Virus record (IMG/VR): IMGVR_UViG_3300008107_000182
Coordinates: 1 to 34,645 of that record
Direction: 5' to 3' (one strand)
Source: a virus
Length of the DNA stretch: 34,645 nt
Of the stretch, positions 24,926 through 32,470 are shown one piece after another. Positions within the stretch are counted from its first letter, which is position 1; every line of letters begins with the position of its first letter. The notes below the pieces were generated by a model. That model made no database searches. It was given only the letters and a program-made list of their open reading frames with translations, and was not told the origin of the DNA. The position numbers were made by a program, and so were the translations under genes.

Positions 24926-27577
24926 ATGTATAGATTATTAGATATACTCCTTGAAGACGAATGCACGTCATGTAGGTCTAAAAGACTACACGAAGCCTAC
25001 AGCGAAAAGGCTATTAATGATTTTATAAAAAGATTTTTAGAACAGGCCGAAGATCTCAACATCTCTGTTACCGAAGACGAACTAAGAAAGTATATAAAAA
25101 TCTTTGATAAAATTAAAGAAAAGCTCCCTAGCGATCGTAGAGATCTTACTAAGTACAAAGTATCGGAACTTATCAGAGTTGTAACTCAAGGAAAGACAGG
25201 TGCCGACGAAGAAAAAGAAGAAATTACACCTGATGTTGTTTACCACAACGACGACGATTCAATTATTATATACAACGGTAACACAGAAGGTACTTGTGTA
25301 AAGTACGGTAAAGGAGAGAGTTGGTGTATAACTAAATCATCTTGGGCCGGTCATAGATATAGTGAAGAGAAGGGATATCCTACATTTTACTTAGCAAAAA
25401 ATAATAATTTACCTAAGAGTAATCCTTTAAGCTTTGTTGTTATTGCTGTAAGAGATCCTAAGGTTTTTGGAGAAGAGCATTACGTTTTACATCCTAGAGA
25501 TAATACTCCACACTACCCTGATCCTATAAGCTTTGATGAGCTATTAAGCGAGGCTCCTTGGCTAAGGGAGGTTCCTAATTTAAAATCTATAATCAAGTAC
25601 GTTCCGCTATCTACTCAAGAAAAGGTAATACATCAATATAAAGGAAGACCGGTTACATACAGAGAATGGACTGCGTTTCCTTATAGAGAAAAAGAGGCGT
25701 ACTTAGTAGCTAGAAAGAATGCGAGAGAGTCAAGTAGAGATGCTGAGCTATTTTCCGATATTACTGATGATGATTTTATAAAAGATCGTCTACCTAAATT
25801 TCCCGATGTACTTAAATTTGTAGTTAGAACTCCCGACTTAGTAAAACCAGAACTTTTATTAAAAAATTTAAATAACTTTTCTGACGAAGCCAGGAAATCG
25901 GTTACCAGCAACCTACATACACCTGTCGAAACTAATTTACTATCCTCCGATACAATACCTTTTGGTGTAAAGAAAATTCTGACAAAGCTTAACAAATGGG
26001 AACTAAAGCCTACTGAAAAACTATACGTTACTGCTGACGGAGATACTATTGTCAAATTGACTTTAGGTGATGATGTTAAAATAGGTTTATATCAGGCAGA
26101 AGACGAGTATCCTGATATTAAGTTAAATAAGAGAACGTCTAAGTATCTGCTCGATTATCCTAAACTGGATGAAATTCCTTTTGTATCCTTAATAAAGTTG
26201 TCCGAAAAAGGAGTCATAGATTTCAGCGTAATACAGAAAGTACTAGATGATGCTGAAGGTAAATCAAACTCTCCTATTGCAGTTAAAGATACAGAGGATG
26301 GAAAAATCATAATAGACTCAACCTCGCTTACTGCTTATAAGGTAAAAGGAAATGAAGTAAAGCAAATTCCGTTTACAGACGAAGAAGTACAGGACGTATT
26401 TAAAGATGCAATAAGTAGTGATGAATTCAAGAAAACTGCATTACAAGTCTTTAGTAGTGGTGAAAGTAATGAAGACTTACCTAAATCCGCAAACCTTGGG
26501 GCTTTAAGTAGTATTATAAACTCCCTACCTTATAATGAAAGGACGATGAATCTTGCAGACAGGTACGGAGGGTCAAGCGAGGTCGTAGCTTTTGAAAACT
26601 TCACCGACGGGATACCTGTGATCTACTTCATGAAAAAAACGCCTGAAGACGCACTCGACTATCTTTACGCAACTAGAATGTATCGCGGGCGAAATAATAA
26701 TGGACGAAGAAGATTAGAAAGCGAACAATATCCTAAGTATCTCAATTATCTTAGACAGACTAACCAATTGATTGACGATGACAAATTAAGAGGTATACTC
26801 AATTCAAATGTAAGTACTAATGAAAAGAGAGATTTTCTAAATTCAAATCCACCTCTTGATCCTGATAACGTACTAAAACCTGTTATAGATTCAAATAGAG
26901 AAGTTTATTTACTGAATACAGTCAATCGCCGTAATAGCTCTAAAATCTCTCCTAGAACAGGTAATCTAGTAGGTGCTATGCTATCTCAAGGGAGATATGA
27001 TCAGCTTTTTAGATTAATAACCCCCGAACAACCTGCCGCTCAAGCAGCACCTCAACAAGCAGTACAGACTCAACCCCAGCAAGTCGCCCAGCAGCGCGCA
27101 TACTGGCAACAACCTGCACCGACCGGCGATGTTAATATTCCGCAACTAATGCAAACCCTTAATGCATCAGAGCAGTTTGCACGTATCCCTGAGGGTGATA
27201 GAAGAAGATTAAATGTAACTAATGGCGCAGAACTAAATAGGAGAACAGACGGTGGTGCGCGTCGTAGAAATCAATTACTGGGCGCTGCCGGTCAAGTAGA
27301 AGCCGCTTACGCAGCCCTAACTAGTAGGATTTATGTAATAAGACTTACAAACGGAACTCGAGTAATTTCAATAAAAGTATATCCAGGTAATAGAGAATAC
27401 TTGTTGATACCGGGACAGAGAGCATACTCGCTTGATGAACCAAATCAACTGCTAGCATTGCTACGTCAAAACAATTTAGCCGAAGCTAGAAAATATTTTA
27501 TTAGAAGTTATCTAGATGCTAATCCAGGCAATCTTGAAGAAGTAAAAGAAATCCTACGTCAACATTCAAATAAATAA
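24926..27577 (+). CDS. Large tagged protein, candidate head-packaged (cargo) effector, function unknown
   Basis: The protein has 883 residues. I choose ATG 24926, directly after the previous stop, over the upstream in-frame GTG at 24854, which would overlap that gene by 71 bases. From 24926 the protein begins MYRLLDILLED, matching the tag M-x-[KR]-L-x-x-[IV]-L-x-E of the cassette, with Glu at residue 10. Cys124 and Cys134 frame CVKYGKGESWCIT, a pattern I have seen in other large phage proteins without known role. A Gln/Pro/Ala-rich linker lies near residue 690-735 and a separate C-terminal domain follows. By analogy with T4 Alt it could be packaged in the head and injected, but no ADP-ribosyltransferase motif was found. 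Confidence 0.7.
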   Translation: MYRLLDILLEDECTSCRSKRLHEAYSEKAINDFIKRFLEQAEDLNISVTEDELRKYIKIFDKIKEKLPSDRRDLTKYKVSELIRVVTQGKTGADEEKEEITPDVVYHNDDDSIIIYNGNTEGTCVKYGKGESWCITKSSWAGHRYSEEKGYPTFYLAKNNNLPKSNPLSFVVIAVRDPKVFGEEHYVLHPRDNTPHYPDPISFDELLSEAPWLREVPNLKSIIKYVPLSTQEKVIHQYKGRPVTYREWTAFPYREKEAYLVARKNARESSRDAELFSDITDDDFIKDRLPKFPDVLKFVVRTPDLVKPELLLKNLNNFSDEARKSVTSNLHTPVETNLLSSDTIPFGVKKILTKLNKWELKPTEKLYVTADGDTIVKLTLGDDVKIGLYQAEDEYPDIKLNKRTSKYLLDYPKLDEIPFVSLIKLSEKGVIDFSVIQKVLDDAEGKSNSPIAVKDTEDGKIIIDSTSLTAYKVKGNEVKQIPFTDEEVQDVFKDAISSDEFKKTALQVFSSGESNEDLPKSANLGALSSIINSLPYNERTMNLADRYGGSSEVVAFENFTDGIPVIYFMKKTPEDALDYLYATRMYRGRNNNGRRRLESEQYPKYLNYLRQTNQLIDDDKLRGILNSNVSTNEKRDFLNSNPPLDPDNVLKPVIDSNREVYLLNTVNRRNSSKISPRTGNLVGAMLSQGRYDQLFRLITPEQPAAQAAPQQAVQTQPQQVAQQRAYWQQPAPTGDVNIPQLMQTLNASEQFARIPEGDRRRLNVTNGAELNRRTDGGARRRNQLLGAAGQVEAAYAALTSRIYVIRLTNGTRVISIKVYPGNREYLLIPGQRAYSLDEPNQLLALLRQNNLAEARKYFIRSYLDANPGNLEEVKEILRQHSNK

Positions 27578-27578
27578 A

Positions 27579-27824
27579 ATGAGTAAGCAAGCCATCGTGG
27601 AGGTCCTTAAGAGAATAATGAAGAAAGCAATAGTTGAGAATGCACCTGCACCTTCTAAACCAAAAGAGAAACCAGGAACAACTACTAAGCCAGGTAAGCC
27701 GGGAGAGAAGGAGAAGCCTCGCCGCCCATTAGGTAATCCGAATGTTAAACCTGCCCCGAAGGCTATGAACGAGGAAGAGGTAGTTGATAAGATTGTTAAA
27801 CGCTTTAAGACTAAAAAGAAATAA
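27579..27824 (+). CDS. Short proline/lysine-rich protein
   Basis: The protein has 81 residues. An N-terminal amphipathic helix (SKQAIVEVLKRIMKKAIVEN) is followed by a disordered, basic Pro/Lys/Gly linker (residues 22-55) with RRPLGNPNVKPAPKAM, and then a short helix ending in lysines. The RRPLGNPNVKP-type motif recurs, as I recall, in T4-like phages. I-V-E at residues 18-20 would fit a prohead-protease site, which would release the basic part, but the helix is not the standard tag. It overlaps its right neighbour by one base (TAATG). Charge and disorder suggest a DNA- or capsid-interior-binding peptide. Confidence 0.55.
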   Translation: MSKQAIVEVLKRIMKKAIVENAPAPSKPKEKPGTTTKPGKPGEKEKPRRPLGNPNVKPAPKAMNEEEVVDKIVKRFKTKKK

Positions 27825-28963
27825 TGAGCCGTTTACTTGAAATAGAGTACGAAAAGATATTTTCACCGAAGACTATGGCTGCCCTAAAGGGTAAGTCTGG
27901 CGAGTCCTTGCGTCAAATGATAGGCAATAAAAGTTTGATGCAAACAATGTTGCGTTCCAGGGAAGTTTTAGATAAAATTATTCAAGCCGAAGACGGATAC
28001 CGTGATGAATTAGAAATGGTAGCGGCACAAATGGTTACTGATGCATATCCTATCATTGATTACGCAAATATCAAGATTGATGCAAAGATAGTCGGTAACG
28101 AAAATGTAAATATTCCACCACCGCCACCAGAAGACGATCCTGGATCTCCTGATTTTGGAGAAGATGATCCTGAGAAGTTAAAAGCCAAGCGCCGTATTAT
28201 TAATGGTATCACGCAAGGTGCTTCCGTGAGAGGTGCTTTTGGTTTTATGCTTTTCAGAGAGTATTTAGATCAAATAAATCCTGAATTAGTTGAGGATTAT
28301 AGCGAAATATTAAAGCTTGTATTTGGTGTTTACGACGATCCAAATGCTATAGCTATGTTTCTATCTATGCTTGCCCAGGGGCAGAAAATGCAAGGCGGAG
28401 AAAGTGATATGGAGTATGACGAAGAAAATAATCAATTCGTTATTAAAGCTAAGGCAATTTGCTTTCCAATGCTTGTACATGAAATAGTAAAAGGGTTATA
28501 TGAAATTGTAGGTACAGAAGGATTTGGTGCAGACAAAGCGAAGAATCAAGCCATAGTTGGAGCTGTGGATAAACTTGAACATGAACCTGAAGATCTTCAG
28601 TACGGTAAGTTTATTTACGATGCTATCTCTAACTTATACAACCAGAGCGATATCGATGATCCACGCGTGCGTGAATTGTTCTTTACAGCCGTTTACAAAT
28701 TGCCTGATAGTGAATTTTTCCCTTTCATTGAGAATGTAATCAATGGCGAACTGACCGCAGATCAAAAAAATTGGGCACAAGGTGAAATGCGTGATATCGC
28801 AAAAGATCTCAAAAAGGATGACACTGGTTTAGAGGATCTAGACGAGAACAAAGCCGACCGTTGTCTTCGCATTGCACGCCGTAAGTACAGTAAGCCATCG
28901 GCCTACCGTTCAGGTGCTATTGTAAAATGCCGTCAAGGTAAAATCTGGAAGGGTTTAAAATGA
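27824..28963 (+). CDS. Phage protein with basic Cys-containing C-terminal module
   Basis: The protein has 379 residues. The N-terminal about 90 residues are helical, followed by a Pro/Asp-rich linker (IPPPPPEDDPGSPDFGEDDP) and a large helical domain (about 120-330). The C-terminal about 35 residues are basic with Cys347 and Cys369 (ADRCLRIARRKYSKPSAYRS), a module I recognise as recurring in phage proteins. It begins MSRLLEIEYE, containing L-L-E at residues 4-6. This only loosely resembles the tag, so I do not count it. The end overlaps the next gene by 4 bases (ATGA). Function unknown; head-interior role inferred from neighbours. Confidence 0.6.
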   Translation: MSRLLEIEYEKIFSPKTMAALKGKSGESLRQMIGNKSLMQTMLRSREVLDKIIQAEDGYRDELEMVAAQMVTDAYPIIDYANIKIDAKIVGNENVNIPPPPPEDDPGSPDFGEDDPEKLKAKRRIINGITQGASVRGAFGFMLFREYLDQINPELVEDYSEILKLVFGVYDDPNAIAMFLSMLAQGQKMQGGESDMEYDEENNQFVIKAKAICFPMLVHEIVKGLYEIVGTEGFGADKAKNQAIVGAVDKLEHEPEDLQYGKFIYDAISNLYNQSDIDDPRVRELFFTAVYKLPDSEFFPFIENVINGELTADQKNWAQGEMRDIAKDLKKDDTGLEDLDENKADRCLRIARRKYSKPSAYRSGAIVKCRQGKIWKGLK

Positions 28964-29226
28964 TAAAACTAATCGACATATTAAATGAGATTAGAGAAGA
29001 GAAAGAATCTCTTCATAAATGGTTTTCTAGACAAGGTGGATCAGGTGGATCGAAAGGTTGGGTAGACTGTAATACCTGTCGTAAAGATCCAAAGACAGGT
29101 AGAAAGAAATGTAAAGCGTGCGGTAGACAGAAGGGTGAAACGAGAGCTAAGTACCCATCCTGCCGCCCAACACCCTCTCAATGTAGTAGAAAAGGAAAAG
29201 GTAAAACGTGGGGTAAGACAAAATGA
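28960..29226 (+). CDS. Tagged Cys-rich basic protein, DUF5872-like
   Basis: The protein has 88 residues. It starts with the tag MIKLIDILNE, then a linker and HKWFSRQGG, KGWVDCNTC and CKACGRQKGE. It has six Cys (37, 40, 51, 54, 68, 75), with two CxxC pairs suggesting one zinc site, and a very basic tail (CSRKGKGKTWGKTK). YPSCRPTPSQC is a signature I associate with DUF5872-like small proteins in phages and some cellular genomes. If the tag is removed after Glu10, 78 residues of compact, positively charged protein remain. It overlaps both neighbours by 4 bases (ATGA), so it is translated together with the 379-aa protein and the 62-aa protein. Confidence 0.65.
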   Translation: MIKLIDILNEIREEKESLHKWFSRQGGSGGSKGWVDCNTCRKDPKTGRKKCKACGRQKGETRAKYPSCRPTPSQCSRKGKGKTWGKTK

Positions 29227-29411
29227 TTAAGTTAATAGACGTATTAAACGAAGTTAAAGAAGGAATCCACGACCCGGTTAAACCAGGTATCCTAAAGAAA
29301 AGACTCGGAACTCTGTCTTGTCCTAGAGTAAGATCGGCTAAATCCAAACTAAAAGATAAAGGGACTCACTATGCAAAAGCACTTCAACGTTATTTAAACT
29401 ACCACTGTTAA
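29223..29411 (+). CDS. Tagged 62-aa basic protein
   Basis: It starts with the tag MIKLIDVLNE. The rest is 52 residues rich in Lys/Arg: a PVKPGILKKRLGTLSC segment and a helix KLKDKGTHYAKALQRYLNYH ending in Cys. The module recurs in phage proteins, as I recall. The tag differs from that of its neighbour at the DNA level, with six of ten codons changed synonymously and one nonsynonymously, so it is not a fresh duplication. After cleavage it would be a small DNA-binding-like peptide, comparable in size to T4 internal proteins. It overlaps the previous gene by 4 bases and is followed by a 25-base gap. Confidence 0.6.
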   Translation: MIKLIDVLNEVKEGIHDPVKPGILKKRLGTLSCPRVRSAKSKLKDKGTHYAKALQRYLNYHC

Positions 29412-29412
29412 C

Positions 29413-29419
29413 TATTTAT
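29413..29419 (+). promoter_or_regulatory. TATTTAT late-unit motif, copy 7
   Basis: TATTTAT preceded by AAC and followed by AT, 17 bases before the ATG at 29437, right after a stop codon. It heads the second part of the tagged cassette. Unlike most copies it is followed by a good ribosome site. Confidence 0.5.
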
Positions 29420-29425
29420 ATACGT

Positions 29426-29430
29426 AAGGA
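29426..29430 (+). promoter_or_regulatory. Shine-Dalgarno site AAGGA for the gene at 29437
   Basis: AAGGA with a 6-base spacer to ATG 29437. It is the clearest ribosome site I saw in the window and fixes the start of that gene. Confidence 0.6.
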
Positions 29431-29436
29431 AACACT

Positions 29437-29811
29437 ATGTGGCAAGCTAACGTAACAATCATTAATAATACAGACTACAGTCTAACCATCGATGGTGTAG
29501 GTCCTGGAAATATATCTATCGGCGCCAATCAACAGACTAGTTGGAGTTCTGAAGAGGTACATAACACTAAGTCTCTCCTATTTTGGAAAATACAAGGAGA
29601 GTTTTATATGCAAGGAAATTTGTCTTTCGGACCAGAAGCAGGCGTATACGTAGATAGAGGTTGGCAGGCAGAAGATGATCAAACGATACAAATGGTTGCA
29701 GTTGCAAACGGTAAATCTTGGACACAAACTCAAAACGGCGGTGAAACCCTTCTTGCTTGGAATGAATTCGAGCAGGGCGGTGATATCACTTTAACTTTTA
29801 ACGAAGGATGA
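29437..29811 (+). CDS. Beta-sandwich-like protein, function unknown
   Basis: This 124-aa protein is almost entirely beta-strand-like, with NVTIINNTDYSLTIDGVGPG at the N-terminus, several Trp residues and an acidic C-terminus (EFEQGGDITLTFNE). The pattern of an N-terminal N-x-T-x-Y strand and a Gly-rich loop recalls aegerolysin/lectin-type beta-sandwiches, but I cannot place it in a family. It carries no packaging tag, although neighbours do. It has its own TATTTAT element and the strongest ribosome site, suggesting high late expression. It overlaps the next gene by 4 bases (ATGA). Confidence 0.5.
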   Translation: MWQANVTIINNTDYSLTIDGVGPGNISIGANQQTSWSSEEVHNTKSLLFWKIQGEFYMQGNLSFGPEAGVYVDRGWQAEDDQTIQMVAVANGKSWTQTQNGGETLLAWNEFEQGGDITLTFNEG

Positions 29812-30050
29812 AAAAACAAACATTAAACGAAATTCGCCGGATGCAAAAGATTGCCGGTCTTTTAAGAGAAGATCTAGATGCACCTAAAAGTGACTCTTAC
29901 GAAGATACAATCGCTCAGTTAGATGATATGTATCCTGATCCATCACAATATCAAGACTTTGTAAATGCATTCAAGAAAGAGCTTATGCATCTTCCAGAAC
30001 CAGTAAAAAAGGAGTGGATTGCTAAGTTTAAAGCAAATTTTGGCAGCTAA
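29808..30050 (+). CDS. Small tagged protein (QKIAG-type tag)
   Basis: The protein has 80 residues. It starts with a longer tag, MKKQTLNEIRRMQKIAGLLR followed by Glu21, that closely parallels the start of the 126-aa protein at 31590. L-N-E at 6-8 and L-R-E at 19-21 are both matches to the [LI]-x-E cleavage consensus. The remaining 59 residues are acidic then helical, rich in Asp/Tyr, with EPVKKEWIAKFKANF at the end. Nothing enzymatic is visible. I infer a small head-interior protein. It overlaps its left neighbour by 4 bases. Confidence 0.6.
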   Translation: MKKQTLNEIRRMQKIAGLLREDLDAPKSDSYEDTIAQLDDMYPDPSQYQDFVNAFKKELMHLPEPVKKEWIAKFKANFGS

Positions 30051-30064
30051 TAAACTAAACTAGA

Positions 30065-30757
30065 ATGATAAAGCTAAAACACTTACTGCCGGAATGCAAT
30101 GAATGTGGACGTGATTGGAATCACGGACATGATCATGAAGCCGGTATGGCTAAGAACGAGTTAAGAGATATGATCTCAAATGCATCTAAGATCGATCACA
30201 TGATCGGTGAAGGAGATAACTTACCTGGATGGGTATCGGCATACATTTCACTAGCTGCTGATTATATGCATTCAGTATCTGAGTATCTAGCAGGCGAATC
30301 TAGCCGGATGCAAGAACCAGGTCCGGGATACGGTATAGATGAGGATATGTCACCTGACGTAAAAGAAGGTAAAATAAGCCCTGTAAAAAAAGTTATAAAT
30401 AGTGTTCTTAGAAAGAACGGACTAGCTGCGGTACAAATGGCTGCGTCTGGTATTAGAGGTATTTCTGAACCTAAAAGACCCGGTGTAAAAGCTTACAAGT
30501 ATGAATTTCCGGGTTTAATTTCATTTTTTAGCGTTAAAAAAGATGAATTAGAATCACTAGCTACACAAATGGGGGAAGCAGGAGTGAATATAATCGGTGT
30601 AGGAGATAGAACGATAAATTTTGACCCTAATAATTTAAAACCTACTACACAGCAACCAGTTCCGGGACCTGGATTAGAAGAAAAGAAAGCACAGAGTAGA
30701 GCCCAACAAGCAGCTATTGCGATTTCATTGCAAAAAGCAGGTAAGAAGCCTAAATAA
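30065..30757 (+). CDS. Tagged 230-aa protein with conserved helical domain
   Basis: It begins MIKLKHLLPE, matching the tag with Glu at residue 10, and continues CNECGRDWNHGHDHEAGMAK, a Cys/His cluster that might bind metal. Residues about 30-80 (KNELRDMISNASKIDHMIGE, then WVSAYISLAADYMHSVSEYL) form a helical domain I recall from many T4-like phage proteins of unknown role. The rest has a Pro/Gly linker, a small mixed domain near residues 110-180 and a Lys/Gln-rich tail. It overlaps the next gene by one base (TAATG). Head-interior location is inferred from the tag. Confidence 0.6.
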   Translation: MIKLKHLLPECNECGRDWNHGHDHEAGMAKNELRDMISNASKIDHMIGEGDNLPGWVSAYISLAADYMHSVSEYLAGESSRMQEPGPGYGIDEDMSPDVKEGKISPVKKVINSVLRKNGLAAVQMAASGIRGISEPKRPGVKAYKYEFPGLISFFSVKKDELESLATQMGEAGVNIIGVGDRTINFDPNNLKPTTQQPVPGPGLEEKKAQSRAQQAAIAISLQKAGKKPK

Positions 30758-30978
30758 TGATAAAGCTTTCCTCCATATTATATGAAGATGTTTCGAAAAG
30801 AACAATCATGAAGGATGCAATTGAAACTGCAGATTTTTTTGCACGTCGTGCTTTCACAAAAGACGAGGCAATAGATCTTGCAGCCGTTGCTATGAAGAAG
30901 TTACATAATTATAATTTAACACCTGAAGATAGGGAAGCGATAAAACACTGGATTTATAACCATCCAGCATTTAAGTAA
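30757..30978 (+). CDS. Small tagged protein
   Basis: The protein has 73 residues, beginning MIKLSSILYED, the 10-residue tag with L-Y-E at its end. The remaining 63 residues are helical (KRTIMKDAIETADFFARRAF, then DEAIDLAAVAMKKLHNYNLT) and end in HWIYNHPAF. No known family. The start overlaps the stop of the 230-aa tagged gene, and the endolysin follows after 3 bases. Confidence 0.6.
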   Translation: MIKLSSILYEDVSKRTIMKDAIETADFFARRAFTKDEAIDLAAVAMKKLHNYNLTPEDREAIKHWIYNHPAFK

Positions 30979-30981
30979 ATT

Positions 30982-31581
30982 ATGAACCTCGATAAACTAA
31001 AAGGACACGTACCGGACAATGTAATAGCACAAATTCCTCAAGTAGGAGAAAAATTTGCTATTAATACCCCTCTCCGTCTAGCGCATTTTCTTTCCCAGTG
31101 CGGACACGAGAGCGGTAACTTTAGAGTAGTAAATGAGAATTTAAATTACGGTGCAAAAGGTCTTTTAGGTCTTTTTAAAAAATATTTTCCTGACGAAGCT
31201 AAAGCAAAATTATACGAGCGTAAACCAGAAAAAATCGCTAACTTAATTTACGGAGGTAGAATGGGTAACGGACCTGAAGCATCAGGGGATGGATGGAAGC
31301 ACAGAGGAAGAGGTTATATTCAATTAACAGGAAAAGATAACTATACAGCATTCGGTAAAGCAATCGGTGTTGATATTTTAGCAAATCCAGATCTTGTAGC
31401 TACTAAATATCCATTACTATCTGCAGCCTGGTATTGGAATAGCCGTAAGCTAAATGCTGTAGCCGATCAAGGTGCAACTGATGCAGTAGTTACTAAAGCA
31501 ACCAAACTTGTTAACGGAGGTACCATTGGCCTTGCCGATCGTATAAAACATTTTAAAGAGTTTCATCATTTACTATCTTAA
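30982..31581 (+). CDS. GH19-type endolysin
   Basis: The protein has 199 residues. It matches the glycoside hydrolase family 19 chitinase-like fold used by phage lysins. Glu43 in CGHESGNF is the likely catalytic acid, and Glu52 in NENLNYGAKGLLGLF the second Glu. DGWKHRGRGYIQLTGKDNY, near residue 105, is the substrate-groove signature. It has no signal peptide or membrane segment, so a holin is needed; I do not see one in the neighbourhood. It lacks the packaging tag even though it lies inside the tagged cassette, so it is probably cytoplasmic lysis enzyme rather than cargo. Confidence 0.85.
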   Translation: MNLDKLKGHVPDNVIAQIPQVGEKFAINTPLRLAHFLSQCGHESGNFRVVNENLNYGAKGLLGLFKKYFPDEAKAKLYERKPEKIANLIYGGRMGNGPEASGDGWKHRGRGYIQLTGKDNYTAFGKAIGVDILANPDLVATKYPLLSAAWYWNSRKLNAVADQGATDAVVTKATKLVNGGTIGLADRIKHFKEFHHLLS

Positions 31582-31589
31582 AAAAAACA

Positions 31590-31970
31590 ATGAAAAAGAA
31601 TCTAATCAACGAAGTACGTCAACTGCAAAAGATTGCAGGTATTTTAAAAGAAGATGTAGATGTTACTTCTATCTACGACGATGCAATTAACTACGCCTAC
31701 CAGATGACACCGGAGCTTATGTACGAAGACGGAGAATTAGGAGATGACGTAGAAAGCATACTTCAAGCAGAAGATGAATTTAAGGCTCTTTTGCAGGCAA
31801 AGCAAGTTAATCCTAAGAGTAATTTAGCTTATCGTAGATACTGGGAAAATGCACTTGGACACGCTAAAGGACATGGAGATATTGACGTAGAAGACTTTAA
31901 AGAATGGTTTAAAGATACTGCTGTCGAGACTCAAGCTTACCATGATATTTTTGATTCAATAATAGCTTGA
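31590..31970 (+). CDS. Tagged 126-aa protein (QKIAG-type tag)
   Basis: It begins MKKNLINEVRQLQKIAGILK with Glu21 next, parallel to the protein at 29808 at nearly every position (MKK, NE, QKIAG, L, E-D). It contains I-N-E at 6-8 and L-K-E at 19-21. The remainder is acidic and helical, with YAYQMTPELMYEDGELGDDV and DVEDFKEWFKDTAVETQ. No known function. It follows the endolysin after 8 bases. The tag similarity between two otherwise unlike proteins is the evidence for shared targeting. Confidence 0.6.
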   Translation: MKKNLINEVRQLQKIAGILKEDVDVTSIYDDAINYAYQMTPELMYEDGELGDDVESILQAEDEFKALLQAKQVNPKSNLAYRRYWENALGHAKGHGDIDVEDFKEWFKDTAVETQAYHDIFDSIIA

Positions 31971-31995
31971 ATTTAAATAAAGATTGTATTTGAAT

Positions 31996-32466
31996 ATGAC
32001 AAACAGAGAAATTATAAGAAGGTTAATACTAAATGAAGTAGAAAGGATGGAACCAAAAGTCCAATCTTTTGAGGACGATCCTATCAACTTTATTCTACAA
32101 AAGTATCCTACCCTCCGTAAGACTTTGGAGATGTTAATGTCTCCTGCTTTCAAGGACTACATTACAGGTATTTACATTATTGCACCTAAGCCTACTACTT
32201 TTAGAATCGTTTTGCATAACGGACAAAGCTTTATGCTTACTTTCTTAGGTAAGGCTTACGAGGCTACAGTAGGGGGAAAGAAGTTTTACCTGCAGACAAT
32301 TGGTGAAAGAGAAAGAGCTACCAATGCTATTGCACGTCTATTAGCTGTTGGTAATCCTATTGAGACAAAGGGTCCCGAAGGAGAAGAGCAAGTAGCTGGT
32401 GAGCCAGAAGAAGGTGTAGAAGAAACACCACCAGAGGAGGCAGAAGCAGAAGAAACAGAAGCCTAA
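31996..32466 (+). CDS. Tagged protein with acidic C-terminal tail
   Basis: The protein has 156 residues from ATG 31996; an in-frame TTG at 31984 would add only 4 residues, and I prefer ATG. It begins MTNREIIRRLILNEVERMEP, with L-I-L-N-E ending at residue 14, like the last part of the tag. The middle (DPINFILQKYPTLRKTLEML, then DYITGIYIIAPKPTTFRI) is a compact alpha/beta domain I recall as recurring in T4-like phages. The last about 40 residues are highly acidic (Glu-rich). Position before terminase might suggest the small terminase subunit, but I see no DNA-binding motif and do not make that call. Confidence 0.6.
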   Translation: MTNREIIRRLILNEVERMEPKVQSFEDDPINFILQKYPTLRKTLEMLMSPAFKDYITGIYIIAPKPTTFRIVLHNGQSFMLTFLGKAYEATVGGKKFYLQTIGERERATNAIARLLAVGNPIETKGPEGEEQVAGEPEEGVEETPPEEAEAEETEA

Positions 32467-32470
32467 TATA

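Noticed and set aside
25681-26055. Minus-strand 124-codon frame
   Set aside because: Antisense shadow inside the 883-aa gene.
27570-27576. Forward ATAAATA before the gene at 27579
   Set aside because: It is formed by the end and stop codon of the previous gene (AAA-TAA), two bases from the ATG; chance is enough.
31984-31995. TTG 31984 as start of the acidic-tail protein
   Set aside because: ATG 31996 is in frame, gives a shorter but normal start, and no ribosome site favours TTG.
31996-32466. Small terminase subunit gp16
   Set aside because: Position fits, but no DNA-binding helix or central oligomerisation helices are visible, and the tag suggests another role.
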